Source of the DNA: Torreya grandis
Taxonomy: Eukaryota; Streptophyta; Pinopsida; Cupressales; Taxaceae
Direction of reading: 5' to 3'
DNA: 64,000 nt
Assembly: GCA_037957365.1 (NCBI GenBank)
Contig: JARHVA010000638.1
Location: 1,849,001-1,913,000 of the forward strand
Below the pieces are notes generated by a model. That model was not told the origin of the DNA and made no database searches. It saw only the letters and a program-made list of their open reading frames with translations. Shown in pieces: positions 53,507 through 63,663 of the stretch (position 1 is its first letter; the number at the start of each line of letters is the position of its first letter). Both the position numbers and the translations under genes were made by a program.

Positions 53507-53857
53507 TGTTGGATGAATATTTTGTCAACCAGCTAACTGGTGAGAAAAATAGGTCTCTTCAAGCATAGCATAGGGAGATTGGTCAGCTAGATGTGTAGGT
53601 TTATTACATCAACAGGGGACAAATCTCTCCTCCCATCAAGGGGCAGTTCCCTATGAATACGTAGGAGCTATATACTATATATATAAGCCGAAAATAACAC
53701 TTAGGGGTAGGATATACCATCCATCTCTCTTATTTAAGAGATGATGTTCACAAACAAAGGAGAAAATCTTGGTGAAAACATTGAAGGCACTTCTCTTCTT
53801 TCAGAAGTGTTCTTGCAGGGCACAGCAGGAGTTCTTTCAGGTAGGATAAGTAGTTGG
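53507..53857 (-). repeat. 3' LTR of element F, end segment
   Basis: It matches 63664-64000 nearly base for base apart from scattered substitutions. It is cut at gttgg by element G and continues at 58425. Confidence 0.9.
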
Positions 53858-53936
53858 TGTTAGGTTGTGGAGCCAAAAGCTTCAACTCTTTGCAAACTAA
53901 AGGAACAAAAGGTTGCTAAGATCCAGGAGCACCGGC

Positions 53937-54043
53937 GTCGGCATTAGGACCGACGTCGGTCGTGACCAGTGCAGAAGGCCACTGGCGACGGCAGGGAGTT
54001 GGCCGACGTCGGCAGAACAAGACAAGCAGGGACCGGCGTCGGT
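53937..54043. promoter_or_regulatory. Six CCGAC (DRE/CRT-like) cores, two palindromic pairs, in the G 5' LTR
   Basis: RCCGAC cores lie at 53937 (reverse), 53949, 53955 (reverse), 54002, 54008 (reverse) and 54038 (reverse). Adjacent pairs make accgacgtcggt (53949-53960) and gccgacgtcggc (54002-54013), each also containing an ACGT core. The cluster is 145-250 bases before the TATA box, where U3 enhancers sit. Only two cores survive in the right LTR because of C-to-T type changes. A stress-responsive enhancer is an inference. Confidence 0.55.
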
Positions 54044-54186
54044 CGCCTGTGTGTTCTAGAACTGTTCGTTGCACGGACAGTTAGTTAAGTGAATGAAGAG
54101 TTTGCATGTTAAGACTAGTTAGAGTCTTGAGCTGTGAGGATAATTGTCTAAATTAAGAGTCTAAGTTATTGTTTAAGTTAGGGATC

Positions 54187-54195
54187 TATTTATAG
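54187..54195 (+). promoter_or_regulatory. TATA box of element G
   Basis: tatttatag, identical at 57857-57865 in the other LTR; likely start of transcription about 30 bases downstream. Confidence 0.65.
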
Positions 54196-54751
54196 ACCCA
54201 TTGGCATGTATTGTATAAGTATGAGATAGAAAAGAAGAGTTCCTTCTGTTGTAAGATCATTGATTTGCAGGCTATTGCAAGCTCATAGGGGATCTACATG
54301 TAAGTTTGGTCTGTTGAATTGCAGGTTGCAGGTTCATGGGAGATCAACTTGAAGTGCTATAGAGTGCTTGGTGTACCGACAGGGTTATTACTGACAGGTT
54401 GGTGAGGTGAACACCAATTCTGTGTGTGAGTTGGTTGTTGGGACTATTTTTTGTGTAGGAGAGTGTGTGTGAGAAGAATTACTGTACACTTGAGGCGTGG
54501 GAAACCTCTGTAAGGTGGAAGAGTGTGGCGGCTCTTTGTAGTACTCTTTTCTGTAAAGTGTTAATACAAAATAGTGTATTGTCTCTCATATTCTGTGCTA
54601 TTGGTGAATTCTAGTTACTTGTGTTTCTGGTTATTTTTGCATATTTAATTGCTTATATTTGGTAATCATACTGTGCTCTTTCTGAGGAGCAAGATCCTAA
54701 CAAGTGGAATCAGAACAGGTGTGTTTGTTCTTGGATTCCCACCCCTACAAC

Positions 54752-54763
54752 TGGTATCAGAGC
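54752..54763 (+). promoter_or_regulatory. Primer-binding site of element G (initiator tRNA-Met)
   Basis: tggtatcagagc is the exact common plant copia PBS, two bases after the LTR end. Confidence 0.93.
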
Positions 54764-54858
54764 TTTTGGTTGGGATACTAATAGATTGGTTTAGATCTGG
54801 GTAGTGTGTTTTGATTACAGGTTACTCATAGGGTTTCTGTTTGAGTGGGAGTTGAGCA

Positions 54859-56430
54859 ATGGCAGAAGACAATAAGCTACGAATGGAAAAGTTTAATGGC
54901 AAGAACTACCAATTATGGAGGATGCAGATTGAGGACTATCTGTATCAGAAAGATTTGTACTTACCGTTGGGTGGGGTTAATTGCAAACCCTCGAATATGA
55001 AGGATGAAGAATGGGAGGTTCTTGATCGGAAGGCTCTGGGATCTATTAGATTGAGTCTTGCATCATCTGTGATTTCCAGCTTATCACAGTGTAAGACAAT
55101 GGTGGAGTTGATGGAATCTTTGGCAAATTTGTATGAAAAACCCTCAGCTTCTAATAAGGTATTTCTTATGAAGCATTTATTTAATTTGCAAATGTTGGAA
55201 GGTGGATCTGTTCATAGCCATCTTAGTGATTTCCATGGTTTGGTAAACCAATTAAGTTCAGTCAATATTGTATTTGATGATGAAATTAGAGCTCTCTTAA
55301 TCTTGTGTTCATTACCTAAAAGTTGGGAAGGTTTGGTAATGGCAGTTTCTAATACTGTGTCTCCTTCAAAAGTCTTAAAAGTGGATGATGTTGTGAGTGT
55401 GATCTTGAATGAAGAGATACGCAGGAAAAGCACAGGTGAATCAGCAGGAGATGCTTTGAGTGTTGAAGGCAGAGGAAGGCCAAGAGAGAAGATAGAGCGT
55501 GGGAGATCAAGGTCGAAGATAGGCAGAATATCCAAGTCCAGGTATGGCAGAATAACCTATTGGAAATGTGGAAAGCAAGGGCACTTAAAGAGAGATTGTA
55601 GATCAGGTGAAGATCAGCATGAAAGACATGGAGAAGAAGTAGATGTTGCGGATTACATTGCACAGGATGCTCTGGTATGTTCTTTGGATAAAGTAGAATC
55701 TTGGGTTTTAGATTTTGGTGCCTCTTTTCATGCATCCCCACATAGGGAATTTTTTCATGAGTATGTCCAGGGAGACTTTGGATAAATTTGTGTAGGGGAT
55801 GGTAAACCTTGTCAGATTGTTGGCAAAGGAAAATTGAAGCTGAAATTGCAGACAAGTGACACATGGGTGTTAAAGGAGGTCATGCATGTCCCAGTTCTGA
55901 AGCGGAATTTGATTTTTGTTAGAAGTTTGGGTGATGAGGGTTGCACAGTAACTCTCACAGCGGACTCTTGGAAGGTTACCAAGGGTACACTTGTTGTAGC
56001 TAGAGGTAAGAAAGTAGGTACGCTTTATCTATCTACTTGTATTACTGATTCTCTTTCTGGGTTATCTACTTCAGCTGTAGATTCAGAGATGTGGCTTAAT
56101 AGGCTTGGTCACATAGATAAGAAGGAGATGATTGTTCTTGAGTCAAAGAGTATGCTTTCAGATTTGGAAGGCATGGATCGTGGTTTCTGTATGCAGAAGA
56201 AGAAGGTGACGTTTCTTGAGGAATCTGATGTTAGTGATAAGAACAGGAAAGCCTTGGTTTTCAAGGAGAAGGTGACGGACAGAGTTCAGCACAAGATGCA
56301 GAGGAACTCTGAGCAGAGAAAGGGTGATTTGGACAAGGGTTTGATCAAAAAGGAGCTCGCGGGAAAAAGTCAGGTCTCACTAGAAAAACATAGAGATCGA
56401 CGTCGGCTATGTGCAGCCCGACATCGATGA
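54859..56430 (+). pseudogene. Copia gag, protease start and pre-integrase linker of element G
   Basis: One frame of 523 codons runs from an ATG at 54859 to 56430 with a single stop at 55783-55785. Residues 1-200 are copia Gag: MEKFNGKNYQLWRMQIEDYL, then LWE-type helices and VFLMKHLFNLQMLEGGSV. Near residue 235 the zinc knuckle reads YWKCGKQGHLKRDC, with its first cysteine replaced by Tyr. Near residue 285 the protease active site reads WVLDFGASFHAS, with Phe for the serine of DSGA. After the stop come TWVLKEVMHVPVLKRNLI and MWLNRLGHIDKKEM, the GAG-pre-integrase strip. At about residue 455 the integrase should start, but the frame jumps to a basic tail. Gag alone might still assemble up to the stop; the enzymes cannot work. 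Confidence 0.9.
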
Positions 56431-56560
56431 CTCAGGCAGATAACGACCGGCGTCGGCCAGGGGAAACCGATGTTGGTAAGGTGACAGTCACAAGGAACTG
56501 ACATCAGTCAGCTGTAGACTGAGATGTGACCAGCATCAGTCACTGAGATGAATTTTGGGT
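56385..56560 (+). repeat. Internal array of cgtcgg-like motifs in element G
   Basis: gatcgacgtcggct, gaccggcgtcggcc, accgatgttggt, gacatcagtcag and gaccagcatcagtcac follow one another. They resemble the LTR motif cluster and look like progressively decayed (C to T, G to A) versions. It spans the end of the open frame at 56430. Confidence 0.6.
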
Positions 56561-56934
56561 GGACAGCTAGCTGTCATGGAGTTTCAAGCGCCCATATGGA
56601 GGACTGAAGGTGTAAGTAAGTTATTAAATTCATCATTTCCCTTATTTACACTACTTGTTTCTCACTTATGGTATAGAACCAGGAAGTTGTTAAAGAAGCA
56701 GAATAGGTAGATCCAGGAAACAGTGGGAGCTTGGTATGGATGAGGATGTGATTCCTTGGAGGAGAACCAAACAGATGTTTTGGGTAGAGTTGCCAGCTGG
56801 AAGTAAGCACTGAGAGACGAATGGATGTTTAGGATGAAAAAGAGTGGAAATGGATATGTGAGATGGAAGATCAGGGTATATGGTCTTGTATTTGCTGCAG
56901 GGCAATGGAGGTTTGATCATTATATTTCTCTTTA
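56561..56934 (+). other. Unassigned internal stretch of element G
   Basis: Only one suggestive phrase appears, DEDVIPWRRTKQM near 56735-56775, of the kind seen between copia integrase and RT. The rest has no motif. Confidence 0.4.
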
Positions 56935-57425
56935 CCAGGTTGGATAATATTAGCTACATTATCCTATTTCTGTATGATGTGCTTGTTGCAGGGTTACATA
57001 TACAGGTATTGCTGAACTAAAGGTAAAGCTAGTTCAGGGGTGTGTCATGGAGAATCTGGGAGCAGCAAGATTCTTTGGCATGAGTGTTTTCTAGAGACAT
57101 GGAAGTCTTGTTGACTTTGTTTCAGGATGATTGTGTGAGACCGGTTAGCACGCCGATGGTTGGACAGTTCGCAGAACAGGTGTCTTGATTCACATAATGA
57201 GGTTAAGTGCATGGTATGTACTAAACCTGAGTTTTCCCAAGCAGTGGGAGTTGTCACAAGTTTAGAGTCAATCTGGGAAAGTAATACTGAAGGGCAGTTC
57301 AGTGGGACCAGCAGCAGGTGCACATGCTATGCAGGGTCAAGTTCTTTTTCTACATGGTTGTAGATGCGAATGTGGCAGGTAATTTGGATGACAGGTTCTG
57401 CACTACAGGATTTGTGGTGGTTGGT
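56935..57425 (+). pseudogene. Copia RT tail and RNase H start of element G
   Basis: LYDVLVAGLHIQ near 56970 equals the strip LYVDDMLVAG....Q with the Val-Asp of the catalytic YVDD box lost. GAARFFGMSVF near 57058 equals GA...ILGM.I. The frame at 57160 gives KCMVCTKPEFSQAVGVV, the end of RT. One frame over, 57357-57420 gives VVDANVAGNLDDRFCTTGFVV, the first RNase H strip (YVDAD.AGDLD.R.STTGYVF). Spacing between landmarks is shortened, so several deletions occurred. Confidence 0.75.
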
Positions 57426-57512
57426 CTTCAAGAGTGATCTTGAGGAGGGATACAAAGCTAAGGGAACAAACTAGATGGAGTACAAGTACAGGTACATGTT
57501 GCAGCTGTTTAT

Positions 57513-57527
57513 CTCCAAGTGGGAGAT
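57513..57527 (+). promoter_or_regulatory. Polypurine tract of element G
   Basis: ctccaagtgggagat directly before TGTTAGG; ccaagtgggagat is the common plant copia form. Confidence 0.9.
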
Positions 57528-58419
57528 TGTTAGGCTGTGGAGCTAAAAGCTTCAACTCTTTGCAAACTGAAGGAACAGAAGGTTGCTGAGATCCAGGAGC
57601 ACCGGTGTCAACATCAAGACCAACGTCGGTCGTGACCAGTGCAGAAGGCCACCGGCGACGGTAGGGAGTTAGCTGACGTCGGCAGAACAAGGCAAGCAAG
57701 GACCGGCGTCGATCGCCTGTGTGTTCTAGAACTGTTCGTTGCATGGACAGTTAGTTAAGTGAATGAAGAGTTTGCATGTTAAGACTAGTTAGAGTCTTGA
57801 GCTACGAGGATAATTGTCTAAATTAAGAGTCTAAGTTATTGTTTAAGTTAGGGATCTATTTATAGACCCATTGGCATGTATTGTATAAGTATGAGATAGA
57901 AAGGAAGAGTTCCTTTTATTGTAAGATCATTGAGTTTCAGGCTGTTGCAAGCTCATAGGGTATCTACATGTAAGTTTGGTCTGCTGAATTGCAGGTTGCA
58001 GGTTCATGGGAGATCAACTTGAAGTGCTATAGAGTGCTTGGTGTACCGGCAGGGTTATTACTGACTGGTTGGTGAGGTGAACACCAATTCTATGTGTGAG
58101 TTGGTTGTTGGGACCATTTTTTGTGTAGGAGAGTGTGTGTGAGAATAATTACTGTACACTTGAGGCGTGGGAAACCTCTGTAAGGTGGAAGAGTGTGGCA
58201 GCTCTTTGTAGTACTCTTTTCTATAAAGTGTTAATACAAAATAGTGTATTGTCTCTCATATTTTGTGCTATTGGTGAATTCTAGTTACTTGTGTTTCTGG
58301 TTATTTCCGCATATTTAATTGCTTATATTTGGTAATCATACTGTGCTCTTTCTGAGGAGCAAGATCCTAACAAGTGGAATCAGAACAGGTGTGTTTGTTC
58401 TTGGATTCCCACCCCTACA
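57528..58419 (+). repeat. 3' LTR of element G (892 bases)
   Basis: Same length as the 5' LTR with no net insertion or deletion. Its cgtcgg cluster has decayed more, for example caacatcaagaccaacgtcg against cggcattaggaccgacgtcg. Confidence 0.95.
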
Positions 58420-58424
58420 GTTGG

Positions 58425-60419
58425 TAACAAAGGATAGGAACTAGCAGGATGAAATGGAACACAAAGTCTCCACCTCAACTTCCCAAGAGTGAGATATAAA
58501 GAAAAATGGGGGCACAAAGTCATCCCAAGGTCCTTTACACAAAAAGAAACTAAAAACACACACTAAAAACAATTATGTCAGCACAAAGTTTGAAAGTAAC
58601 TAGTTTCAGGACACCTTTCTTATCACTTCCACTAGATCTGCTTGTTAAATTACATAAACAAGAATACATTTATGAAATAGACATAATAACAATCTCCTAG
58701 AATTATACAAGCTATAACAGTACAAAGTCTAAAAGTAACTTGCCTTCTGATTCAAACAAAGACATATGATAAACAATCTGAGCTCAAAGTCTCAGTGATG
58801 CCTTTCAATTTGGGCAGAGTTTTGCTTTTGGTAATAAGAAGATCTCCTTAAAACAATAAAAGAGATTACAATATATAGCAGGCAAGAAATACTTGGTGCT
58901 TTGTTTCATGGAATGGCCCATGCTGTGCATTTAATGCCTTGAATGCATTTTTAGTTCTGTCAAGGGGCTACATTGAAAATAGGGCGACTATCTTAACTAT
59001 GGCATGTCATTTCATCCCATATGTCTTCTCTTGAGTTTGGATCATTTGGTCTATCCCCTTTGACATCTGCATAGCTATCCATTTTATTTTTACTCCAAGT
59101 GAGACAAACAGGTGGTGCCTTCAATGTTTGCAAACCAAAATATCTGCTTAGTGGACTATTTCACCTATTGAAATTACTTTTGCATAGATATTTTCCTCTT
59201 TGTCTCTTCTTGCTATGATTTGAGCTCCTGGGCTATCTTTTCCCCTTTCTAATTTTGTCTTTTCTTGGCATTTGAGCTCTCAGGGTTATATCCTAGGTCT
59301 TGCTGATTCCTTACGCTCTTCCATCAGCGGTTTTTCCCTTTGGTGTTTTGGCCTTTTGCATTCGGGTCTGCGTTCAAGCTTTCAAAGATAAATGGCTATT
59401 TCATTTTCATGAATTTGACATCTTCGGGCCTGTCATCATTAGGAAACCAATGGCTAGTTTCTTGCCTTGAAATTGATGGTTGTGGGGACGTCGCTAGACT
59501 TTTGGATCTCAACGGCTAGTTCACAACGTCCAACTTTGACATCTGCAGGCCCGTCACTTTCCTCAGTAATTCCTTCAACTTTTCCATTTGATCTTCCCGA
59601 GAGGGGACCTACCCTTCAGGGCTTTGATAAAGGTACCTTTTTCTTGACGAGAGCCCCTCACAAGGGCACATACCCTTCGAACGGTCTTCAGATGACCTTT
59701 CGGGCTTATTTCCTTCACAACTTTACCACAAGATTTCCTTCTGAAGGAATTCCTTTTGTCGCTTTGCCTTTGAAATGATCCACCTGCTCCCTACCTGCCC
59801 TTTATAAGGGCTATCTGACCTCCAAGTTTGCCTTTCAGAAAAGTTGTAAGGGTCCATTTTGGGTCCTACGTGCCCTCTGCAACGGCACTTGTCCTTCGGG
59901 CTCTTGGAAGACCCCTTTAAAAATTTTGATTGAAAAAATGGCTAAGTTTTGAACCTATTTCTTTCCTGCAGAGTCCGTAGAAGCCAACCTATGGATTCCA
60001 TAGTTTTGAGCTTCCCTGTAGAGTCCATAGATTCAAGCCTGTGGAGTCTGTAGTTTTAAGCCTACATAGTTCATAGATTCAAGCCTGCAAATTCCATAGA
60101 AATCTAGCTTGCAGAGTCGGTAGAAACCATCTGTGAAGTTCATAGTTTTACCTTCAAATTCTATAGCTTGAGTCCATATAAATGGGGGAGTCTATATATT
60201 TCTTACTGTGAAGTCTGTAGAAATTGAGTTCGTAGAAATGAACCTATAGAGTCTGTAGTTCCAAGCCTGTAGAGTCCGTAGATTTCTGAAAAAGCTTGAA
60301 AAAAGAAGGATTTGAAGGCTCATAACAATTTTTGAAAAGGGAAGAGAGGATTTTGGTCTATTGAACCAAAATAGTTCATAGGTTATCCCAAAAATGAGTG
60401 ACATTTTTGGGGACAACAG
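58425..60419 (-). repeat. 3' LTR of element F, main segment
   Basis: It resumes after the gttgg duplication and ends ggggacaaca; on the - strand the LTR starts TGTTGTCCCCAAAAATG. Both segments total about 2.35 kb. It includes a minisatellite. A + strand frame at 59467-59778 is not recognisable and is taken as chance. Confidence 0.85.
59960..60295 (+). repeat. Minisatellite of cctgtagagtccgtag units
   Basis: About 13 degenerate copies of 23-30 bases with the core ctgtagagtccgtagattcaa, in the U3 part (on the - strand) of the F LTR. Confidence 0.88.
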
Positions 60420-60911
60420 TTGGCTCCAGTTGGGGAACTTCCCTTAGTTAAAATTTTGAAAAAGCTGAGGGGAGTAGAACCCAGAATCTCCAGTGCCTTG
60501 AAGTATGCCATTGGGATACGGAGTCATGTTACCCAAAAAGAAAGGCTCCAAAAAATGAAAATGAACAACACAAAGTAGAAACAAAGATTGTATAGATATA
60601 CATATGTACAGGTGAACTTATCTGACACTTCAGGAATTGAAGTGCTTCAGATGCTACCCATTGTGAGACAATGAAGATGGCATTTTGTCCTGATAAACTA
60701 GTAGGAAACCATTTTGTCCCCAAAATCAATAACGGGTGAATGGAACTCTCCACCAGGAATCACATTTTCTATACACTCCTTTTGGTTCTCTCCTCTTGCT
60801 CCATGGTAAGGTGTGATCTTCAATCTGAAAATCATAACTCCTTGCTCTCTCTGTGAAGAGTTCCTTTTGCTAACTTTGGAGTACAGTAGTATGGTCCACT
60901 ACCATAGCTTG
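60420..60911 (-). other. 3' end of the element F interior
   Basis: About 490 bases between the RNase H remnant and the 3' LTR. No domain was recognised. The bases before the LTR (gggaagttccccaactgg on the - strand) are only partly purine, so the PPT is uncertain. Confidence 0.5.
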
Positions 60912-61994
60912 TTATTTTGTTGGTTCAGTCCAGGACATGTTTTGATTGTCAATATCAAATCCCTGACAAACCATCAGTTCAGCATCTCCTTTGGCATGAA
61001 GGAGCTTGACATCTTCATCCTGAGCAACCTTTAATCTGAGTAATAGAGATTCGTACTCTACAGTGTTGGTGTTGCTAAACTGCAACTTGTGTGAAGTAAA
61101 AATATCTCCTTGAGGAGATATCAACACAGTCCTAGCTCCAAAACAGGTAGAGGAATTGCTACCATTGGATTCCAGGATCCAAACATCATCAAAAACTGAT
61201 CTTCTATCATATTTTTCTTCATTAGAGACGGGAGATCCTTTTTCATCTATATTGCACCCTACTAATTCTTCTGATGTCTTATTTGAATCAATATTTGGAT
61301 TATCACCTACAGGACTTTCATCTGAAAAAACATTAACATCCTCAGTGGATAAGAAGTAATTACCCCTACTTGAATACTCAAATAGAATTTGAGCTTCAGG
61401 TGCTGATGTCTGGGTGACAACATATTTTGCTTCCTTTTCAGGGAACAACCTCCTCATGACGCATTTGATAGGGATCCTTGCTTCAGGTAGGTCCATACTC
61501 AACTCACCACCCACATCCTTGTAGAAATTTTGTCCCAATAGAATGCCATATGAGGCTGAAACATCAGCCACTAGGACTGTCATCTTGATTCTCTTTTCTA
61601 GGAATGTTGCAAATGCAAATTAGGCATCCTTGATTTACCCCAGTAGTGGCACTTGTTTGTTCTCCATGGAGAAGCATCTCCCAAATGTCTTGGTCAGTGT
61701 GAGGCCAAGATATTCTACCACTTTGGCAAGCATGACTTTGTCAGATGCATCAAAATCAATGATGCAGTTGCCCAGTTTGTGACCGTTTATCAATAAGGAA
61801 ATATATAAAGGCTCTATTTTCTCAGGGGCAACAGGAAGAGTAATGATAAGGTTGTTTGGGATAGACATGTTCCTTGAGGGATCATGAGTTTCCTTCTTAG
61901 CTTCTTGTCTTACTAGGATGGTTTGGTTTTTCACATATTGAACCAATTTGTCCAATTGCTCAGGATTGGACTGTAGGAATTCAAATTCAAACAT
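60912..61994 (-). pseudogene. Protease joined in frame to an RNase H domain, element F
   Basis: One - strand frame covers 61994-60912 with stops only near 61633 and shortly after. Residues 60-119 of the first part are a gypsy protease: PLYISLLINGHKLGNCIIDF, VVEYLGLTLTKTFGRCFSM. The active site reads IDFDAS in place of IDSGAS. The next 223 open codons continue the protease end (MTVLVADVSASYGILLGQNF and RIPIKCVMRRLFPE), then a linker, then VWILESNGSNSS, TVLISPQGDIF, KLQFSNTNTVEYESLLLRL and LLHAKGDAEL. The latter is an RNase H of the second kind found in Tat-lineage elements, keeping the YES Glu and GDAEL Asp but with Asn at the first Asp. RT should lie between protease and RNase H and is absent. 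Confidence 0.83.
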
Positions 61995-62563
61995 TTGAAT
62001 TTTGGTTTTCTTTATGTGGTCAATTATGTCAAATGTCTGGAATGAGATAGGAGCAGAGGATGGGAGTTCATCCTTTTGGTTTGTGGGAGAGGGAGGACTA
62101 GCCTACAAATTTGAAGTAGAAGGTGTAGGGATATTTGAGGCACTTACCTTTGTGGCAATCACTAGGTCCTTTAGCTAGAAAGGCAGAGTGGTTCCCCACT
62201 TAGCAATTGAAATTGCTGGTTGAGGTCACTCCTCTACTTTCTCCTTATCAGCTTGCTGGGCTGACTAGTTCTTGGATCAGGTGAACACTGTGTATGATCC
62301 CTCATCTGCTTTACCTTCAATTCTAGGCTCATCCTAATAATTTAGGAAACTAAAGTTTGAGTCGCCAGCTAATTCTTCTTCTTCCTTAGTGAAGAGATCA
62401 ACGTCATTTTCTTGATCAAACTCAGGTTGGAAAGATAAATCATGTTCAGTTTCCAAATATCCAACTGCTGAGTTGGTTGGGGGCACTTCAAGGGAAAGGT
62501 TCCTCTGTGGGGAGGAAGATGATTTGTTTGCCCTTGATTCCTGGTAGCATTGCCTTGATACGA
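61995..62563 (-). pseudogene. Gag-to-protease linker of element F
   Basis: The pol frame reads back from the protease through TKIQMFEFEFLQ-type sequence. Near 62485-62335 an acidic strip (AVGYLETEHDLSFQPEFDQE then EEEELAGDS) is readable in a frame shifted from gag. At least seven stops are present. No zinc knuckle was seen. Confidence 0.55.
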
Positions 62564-63580
62564 CTAGTTTTGAAATGTCCTCCTTGGCATATCTCGAAAA
62601 GGAGGAGCAAACATACCTTGGCCCACTTGTCTTTTCAATGCTAGCAGTTCATTTGCCAGCTTTTGCACCATTTGATCAGTGGTGACTATAGGTGAGTATT
62701 CAAAGGATGAAGAGGATCTACCTTTATTAGGGTCTCTCCTTATCTTTCTAGCCAAGATAAGGTCATCTTCTACCTCAGTAGCCAAGTCCTGACCAGTAGC
62801 AAGGTCTATGTGTCCAACCCGTCTCAGCAAAAAACTCACTTTAGATAGTTATGAGTTGATGAAGAAACACTTGAGATTCTGAGGTGTCAGTTGGGTGATC
62901 ATGGGAATCTTGTGCATCAGCTTGTCAAACTTGGAAATGAAGTCCCTCATAGGTTCATGGGGCTCCTTCTTCATCTATGTGAGCTAAGCCAGCAAGTCAT
63001 GTACATCTTCTACAGGCTTGAACCTGGCTTCAAATTTATCTTTAAGTGTGTCCCAGTCAGTCACTGATCTAGCTTGCAAATGGTAGAACCAATCTGTAGC
63101 AGTGCCTTGTAGTGTCTCTATGAATAACTTGACTGTTATGTCTTCATACTCCACACCTATTACACCATAGGCTATGCTGAAGGCAACAATATGTTCATCA
63201 GGGTGAACTTTCCCATCACCAAAAAACTTGTGGAAATTCTTCCTTGAACTGCATGGAAGCTCATGTAGAGGTGGGGTCAAATTTAGTGGACCAAAAGAGT
63301 TACCCTAGGGGCCTTGAGCCATGATTTCATTATGTATAAGTGGGATCACAAATCTGGGTGGAGTATGGATAAGCAAAGCTCTACTAATAGCATAAAAAGA
63401 AGCTTTGCCTTGTATTGGTGACCTGGTAGGGGTAGGAGGAAGACTCCTAGTTTGTTGAAGGTGAGGTTGTGGAGAAAACAACTCAAAATTACTTTGATGC
63501 ACCAACTCAAAAGTAGGGTCAACAACACCTTGAGATTTTTGGCTTCTGGTATAACATGGAGTTGCCAGATTGTAGACCAA
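62564..63580 (-). pseudogene. gag of element F (Tat-like Ty3/gypsy)
   Basis: A single frame runs 339 codons with internal stops at 63305, 62984, 62975 and 62849 and a terminal TAG at 62564. Sections read LTPPLHELPCSSRKNFHKFF, FIETLQGTATDWFYHLQ, TDWDTLKDKFEARFKPVEDV, KKEPHEPMRDFISKFDKLM and VEDDLILARKIRRD. This is the retrotransposon Gag core of the Tat/Ogre branch, where an ETL.G.A.DWF.L strip precedes W..L...F..RF. No in-frame ATG was found near the start: the frame opens at TTG 63580 and may have lost its ATG. Four of five stops are TAG and could come from CAG codons. Confidence 0.85.
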
Positions 63581-63640
63581 AAATGGAAAAGAGTGGGATC
63601 TACTTTAGCTTGAAGCTTGAGACTTCAAACTACGCGCTCT

Positions 63641-63658
63641 TCCCCAACAGAGTCACCA
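63641..63658 (-). promoter_or_regulatory. Primer-binding site of element F
   Basis: The - strand reads tggtgactctgttgggga five bases after the LTR end. It resembles the tggcgactcNgttgggga form used by Ogre/Tat-type elements, usually assigned to a tRNA-Arg. The tRNA is inferred. Confidence 0.7.
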
Positions 63659-63663
63659 AAAAT

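Larger units (their letters stand above)
53858..54749 (+). repeat. 5' LTR of element G (892 bases)
   Basis: It starts TGTTAGGTTGTGGAGCC and ends cccacccctaca. It carries a cgtcgg motif cluster 80-190 bases in, and a TATA box about 330 bases in. Confidence 0.95.
53858..58419 (+). mobile_element. Element G: internally deleted Ty1/copia element
   Basis: Two 892-base LTRs of equal length, a PBS, a PPT and a perfect gttgg target duplication (53853-53857 and 58420-58424) define the element. The interior is 2.8 kb against about 4 kb in full copia elements. It holds gag, the protease start, the pre-integrase linker and small RT and RNase H remnants; the integrase core and most of RT are deleted. I count about 39 differences between the LTRs (roughly 4%), some 34 of them transitions and many at CG sites, as expected from methylated-C decay. 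It needs another copia element to move. Confidence 0.95.

Noticed and set aside
55212..55864. Antisense frames of 107 and 171 codons opposite the G gag
   Set aside because: They mirror the coding strand of gag and show no independent motif.
57403..57744. 113-codon - strand frame across the 3' LTR start of G
   Set aside because: It crosses the PPT and LTR boundary and depends on the cgtcgg cluster; not conserved in the 5' LTR.
59467..59778. 103-codon + strand frame in the F LTR
   Set aside because: No recognised family, antisense to the element and made of local ccttc/gaagg repeats; the partner LTR is outside the window, so conservation cannot be tested.
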